This document shows, piece by piece, positions 59,641 through 64,000 of a stretch of DNA of 64,000 bases. The DNA is from Nymphaea colorata (lineage: Eukaryota > Streptophyta > Magnoliopsida > Nymphaeales > Nymphaeaceae), in assembly GCF_008831285.2 (NCBI RefSeq), contig NC_045138.2, positions 22,725,934-22,789,933 on the forward strand, in the 5' to 3' direction. The notes beneath the pieces are model-generated. The model saw only the letters and a program-made list of their open reading frames with translations. It had not been told where the DNA came from and made no database searches. The position numbers and the translations under genes are program-made. Numbering within the stretch: position 1 is the first letter of the stretch; each line of letters starts with the position of its first letter.

Positions 59641-60086
59641 CATTCTTGAGATGGTCATCTCTTTCTTTGCTCATGAATTTATACAATATAGGGCTATTGA
59701 TAAATCAATAATGCTCTCCATTCAGAAAGAGTTCAGTCCGTCATTCAATATGGTTTTATCTATTTTGGAGATACAAAATCATGCTTTATAGGGCCAGTTA
59801 CCATTCTTTCTCATTTTTATCTTGATCGCTTGTTGGTGTCAATATGTTTTTAGATTTCTAGAGTATATGTGAGGCTGATATAAGTTGATATGGTTGGCTA
59901 AATTTCTTATTTTTCTCTTCATTGTTTTTTGTGCCAATCTTTATAGACCACTATTAACATGATATGTGAGCATGTTACTAGACCATCAACCTCACACTAT
60001 TTCAGATGCATTCACATGTTTACTAGTTTTCATATTTTATGCTTCCCTTTTGCATGTATGTGTTGGAGTTTTTTTTTTTTTTTTAG

Positions 60087-60127
60087 GAGGGGGGTGTTGG
60101 GGTGGGGGGGGGGGGGGGGGGAGGGGG
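60087..60127 (+). repeat. Poly-G tract with G-quadruplex potential
   Basis: A run of 18 G at 60104-60121 is flanked by GGAGGGGGG, GGGG and GAGGGGG, directly after a T-run of 16. It may also be a sequencing trouble spot. Confidence 0.85.
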
Positions 60128-63100
60128 CTACTTATAACCACGATTGGTTAAGCTTGGATGGATTAAGCTGAGCCCATAATTTTTGTTTTCTCATCTATAC
60201 TTGAACAAGGATGCCTACTAACAGACAAAAAAATATTGGTTGTAACAAAATGCTAAATAATAACATAAGTAAGCGTGGATTAGAGTGCTAGGTGAGATTA
60301 TTTAGTCTTAATTGAGATCAGCTTGCTATAAGACGGAGCTTGACTTGTCAACATAAAACTTGAGCTCAGGTGGCTTGAGCTGGAACTTGGGTTCCACAGC
60401 TTTAGTTCATTATAATTATTCCATGTAGTCTATATTTTAGTTATATCTTGTCCAATTGGATATTTGAAAGCTAAAATTAGATGTACCATTTATACTACAA
60501 ATGTTCTTCTGTTTCTCTATTTCTAAGTCCTTTCATTATTAATGCCTAGTGAACTGGGTACTTGAGCAAGCAATGCAATGTATCTTGCTTGCATTTCATG
60601 ACCCAATTCTATTCTCTTCTGCAAGTAAACTTGCTCTTAGTGGTGTTTGTTGCATTTCTTCGTCTCATTCTTTTTTATTTGAGCCTGAGCCCAATAGCTT
60701 TTATGTTTTTTATACCATTGTTTAACTTATTTTTGAGGTTTTCTATTCTAATTATGACTTAGTTTGTTAAGATGAACTAGTTTGTAAAATTCTTGTGAAC
60801 CTTAGTTTGTAATTGTGAAGAAAGATTATACAAATTGGTATAACGTGGAAGACAATAGTCTCTCAAGGGAGAATCTTACATCGATTGAATCACAAATGGA
60901 CTACTGAGTCCAACTTCTATTGAAGCAATCACACATTCCAACTATGAAATCAGGAGGAGATTTGAAGCTAAAAGCATTCACACCCATTGAAAAGGACACA
61001 TGCTTTGGAAATGATTTACAAGGGACAAAATTAAAAGCAAATTGAAGTATGCAAAACTTAATTTGACAATAATAAAGGAAATATTGAACACAAGTAAGTT
61101 TGGTGGGACCCCCATGAACAAATGCATATGACCCCTGAAGTATGAGGTGAATACATTTAGGTCTATTTTAGAAATACAAAATTGTAGGTTAATTTGTCCA
61201 AAATCAATTGTTGATTTCTTTCGGCATGTGATCATATGACATCTTCTATAAATACTCAATAGGAAAAGTGCATTAACCCACAAACATTAAGGTTCTATGA
61301 GGAGTTTGTTGAGACATTTGGTGATTCAAATGCTATTGAAAATGATTTAGACATGTGCTTAAGACATTCTTAAATGAGGACAATGAACCTATCCCAACAG
61401 CTCCTGCATCCACAGTTCATACCATTTGTAATGCAGTATGACAATCGATAGTCATTTACTCAAATGCTCAAAGAGAATAATCCTTTGTAATCCCTAATGT
61501 CTTAAAATCCACCATATTAGGATCCCACAACAAGACCACAAGTAGGTCAAAAAGGACCGAATCAAATTAAGATGAAGGTTATTATCATTTATTGCATTAT
61601 ATTGCAGATGACGTGAGGGATATGACACATGCATGTACAATGGTTTAATTTACTGTAGTGAAACACTTCAAGAGTTGTAGGAGATTGGATAAATAGATGA
61701 GGACACACATATTAAAGCTATTAACATGTTCGTAGATGACAACAACCCCATAGTCTTTTGTCAACCTTCCACCTCCTCAGCAAATGTCATGTTTGACAAA
61801 TAAACATGCTGATTTTTAGGTAAGTCATAATTATACATTGAGTGGTTTTTGTTCATTTTTATTGTCTTCATACATTCAATGGTTGTTTGTTGTTTATGCT
61901 GGTGTAATTGAATGCCAATTTCATCTTGTACATTTGTCTATTGTAATTAATTACTACATAGCATTGCATGCCCATATATTGTAAAATGGTTGTTCTTCAT
62001 ATGCTTGTTATTGTAGGTCGTGTAGTTTAGTAAAAATGGTTATGTAAACATGTTCAATGATGATGAGTAATGAGAGTGTTACTTGTTTTGGAAAGTGAAA
62101 AGCATGTCCATCGGTGTTGGAGCAACTATTTTTATTTACTTTTGTATTGGACCTATATTCGTTTAACAAGTAGACTATATGGGTGCTGGTCTATAGTCCA
62201 TGATGTGGCAAGCTCTTATGTATGGTGACATGACAAACTCTTCGTATATCCTTGTCAACTATGGTTTGCTTATGAATGTTTTTTATATGATTTGATGCAT
62301 GTTATATGTTAAGTTGTAACACACCATACAATACTCAGATGGTGTGTTCTTTTAATTTGATATGGGTTTCAGCAAGTGATAGATTGTTTTAAAACATTAT
62401 ATATTGGCTTGAAGAGGCCATTAAACATTTATTAAGATGTTTTGTGTGGATCTATCCATACTTTTTAATTGATTTCCATGATGATGGATTCTATATGCAT
62501 AGATATTGTATATTTGTTAGAGTTATGTTTGATATGTAGGGGTGAGAAACATTATACCTGGATGCATCTCTGTATTTCTTGAATTGTGCTCTTGCATGCG
62601 ATGTCCCAAATTTTCTATTGTGGAACAAGACACTAGTTACCATTTCATATTCTACTTGGCTGTTTAAGTACATTTGTCATTTCATTGCCTCCAAAGAGAA
62701 TCAGCTCTCTTGCCATTCAAAGTTAGAATCTTGTTGTGTTTATTCTTCCAAATGAGATTGGCTCTTGTTAATTGGTTTGCCATGGGCTTGATGTTAGTTT
62801 ATAAGAATTTGTTTTAATACATTAGCTAGTGTTATAAAGGTTGGCCATTAACATATTGTTTTGCTGGTGGTTTCAATGCGACATGCATAAACTCCATTTT
62901 AATTGTTTCAATACAAGCTCGTTTCAACTACATATTTTAACTACAAAAATGGTAAAATAGGAGAGAGGAGTTGATAAACTTGCAGTTGTTGCTGACGTTG
63001 CTAATGACCCATGAGCATTGGTTTGTAAGAATCTTCGACTTTGATTTCCTCTTCGTAGTGAAAGTATATTACCTATTACATGAGCTTCACTACCTTGTTA

Positions 63101-64000
63101 TTTTGTTATGAGTTCTTCAAGTAATTTTGGGTATCTAACAAAGGACAATATCAAATGTAGATATTTTGACACACAAGTAATTGTGTTTTTAGTGTTTTAT
63201 TGGGCATTGTATTTTGCAAGCATTACATTACATTGGCTGATACAAACTCTTCAAATATGCATTGGTCATATGGCTACCAATAGTCATATTTTTTTTTTGG
63301 AAAGAGTTTTCAGGTCCAACACATGACAGAAATTTCTTCTTGAAATTTTCTTTTATTCTATCAAACATGGTCTGGATTTTGAAAAAATCTAATTTTCTTT
63401 GTTGTAAACTTTCCAAGATTCTTTTGCAAGAATCTTTTTCTAGAAAAAAGTTTTAGGGCCAATACATGTTACCCTATTTTACAAGATGTTCAAAAGTTAC
63501 AAACATATGATGTATTATCGATGGTTTCAAGAAAAGTCAACCTAGAAAAGACATAGTAAAATTAATTTCCTCCAAGTATCATAGCAAGAATTCTAAGTGC
63601 AATTTGTTCTATCCTTGGTATTTATCTTATTTAATATTTAATGGAAAATTCAAAGTACTAACCATTGTACTGGTTACAATAGCATAGCATTGTGGAAATT
63701 TCGATGCTTTAGTTTTATTGCATTTGTAGTTCGTACTTTTCAATGGGATGACTGCTACAAATTATTCTAGTCTATTTCTCTCTCTCTGCATGTATGTTAA
63801 TGGCATACTCATGGGGAGACATGTGAAATAGTAGATAGACAATTATTGTTGCAACTTGTGTTACCAATATCATCATAATCAGCAACATATTTTGTGTCAC
63901 TAATTAGTGAGACACATACATTTTGCCAAAAAAGTGTTGATTAATGGGAACTTTTGTGATGCCATTTGTGGTACAAGAAATATTCAGTGTCAATAAAAGT
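60128..64000. other. AT-rich intergenic DNA, no gene seen
   Basis: Short frames only, none with a recognised domain. CTTGAGCT/AGCTTGAG-type motifs near 60340-60400 hint at a small hAT-like remnant. Confidence 0.4.

Noticed and set aside
59136-59711. 191-residue Ser/Leu-rich frame
   Set aside because: It runs through CT microsatellites and donor-like sites of a tandem array; composition is low-complexity.

Overview
The window is nuclear DNA of a flowering plant. The evidence is GT-AG introns, plant-only gene families (B-type cyclin-dependent kinase, regulatory alpha subunit of pyrophosphate-dependent phosphofructokinase), GA/CT-rich gene leaders, and intergenic DNA full of decayed LINEs and nested hAT and LTR elements. 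I cannot name the species from sequence alone. I worked by reading; no database or structure prediction was run.

Layout. (1) 459-5561, +: the last 15 visible exons of PFP alpha; the first exons lie left of the window. (2) 5.6-11.4 kb: AT-rich intergenic DNA with two short hAT-type MITEs and a LINE trace. (3) 11.5-25.4 kb: a nested transposon complex. A minus-strand LTR-retrotransposon-like element (right LTR about 23068-25391, iMet-type primer binding sites at 23054 and 22930, an acidic gag-like reading frame, and a protein with four 44-residue repeats) has been split by a complete 5.7 kb hAT transposon (13992-19707). The hAT carries a nearly intact BED-finger transposase, a captured casein kinase I fragment and an exon-like RS-rich piece. 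The right LTR is itself split by a 692 bp non-autonomous hAT-like element (23861-24552); the left LTR copy preserves the empty site. (4) 26.0-28.9 kb, -: a decayed LINE. (5) 30.2-34.0 kb, +: an intact, intron-free coding sequence for a PRP5/RH42-type DEAD-box helicase with a TATA box and GA-rich leader. (6) 36.15-36.25 kb, -: a U6 snRNA pseudogene. (7) 38.2-42.4 kb, -: a complete nine-exon DGAT2. (8) 44.7-47.4 kb, -: a second decayed LINE. (9) 48.9-49.15 kb, +: an orphan 3' exon resembling the NTF2-like end of F-box protein SKIP8. (10) 51.9-54.3 kb, -: a complete eight-exon CDKB2. (11) 54.4-64 kb: gene-poor DNA with a plus-strand LINE 3' end interrupted by a 123 bp MITE, a CT-rich exon-like tandem array and an 18-G run.

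The genes are unrelated housekeeping functions (glycolytic flux, pre-mRNA splicing, seed oil synthesis, mitosis) and do not form a functional cluster. The strongest unusual signals are the nested transposon complex with its gene captures, the tandemly repeated primer-binding leader, and the 132 bp in-frame repeats of the gag-like protein.
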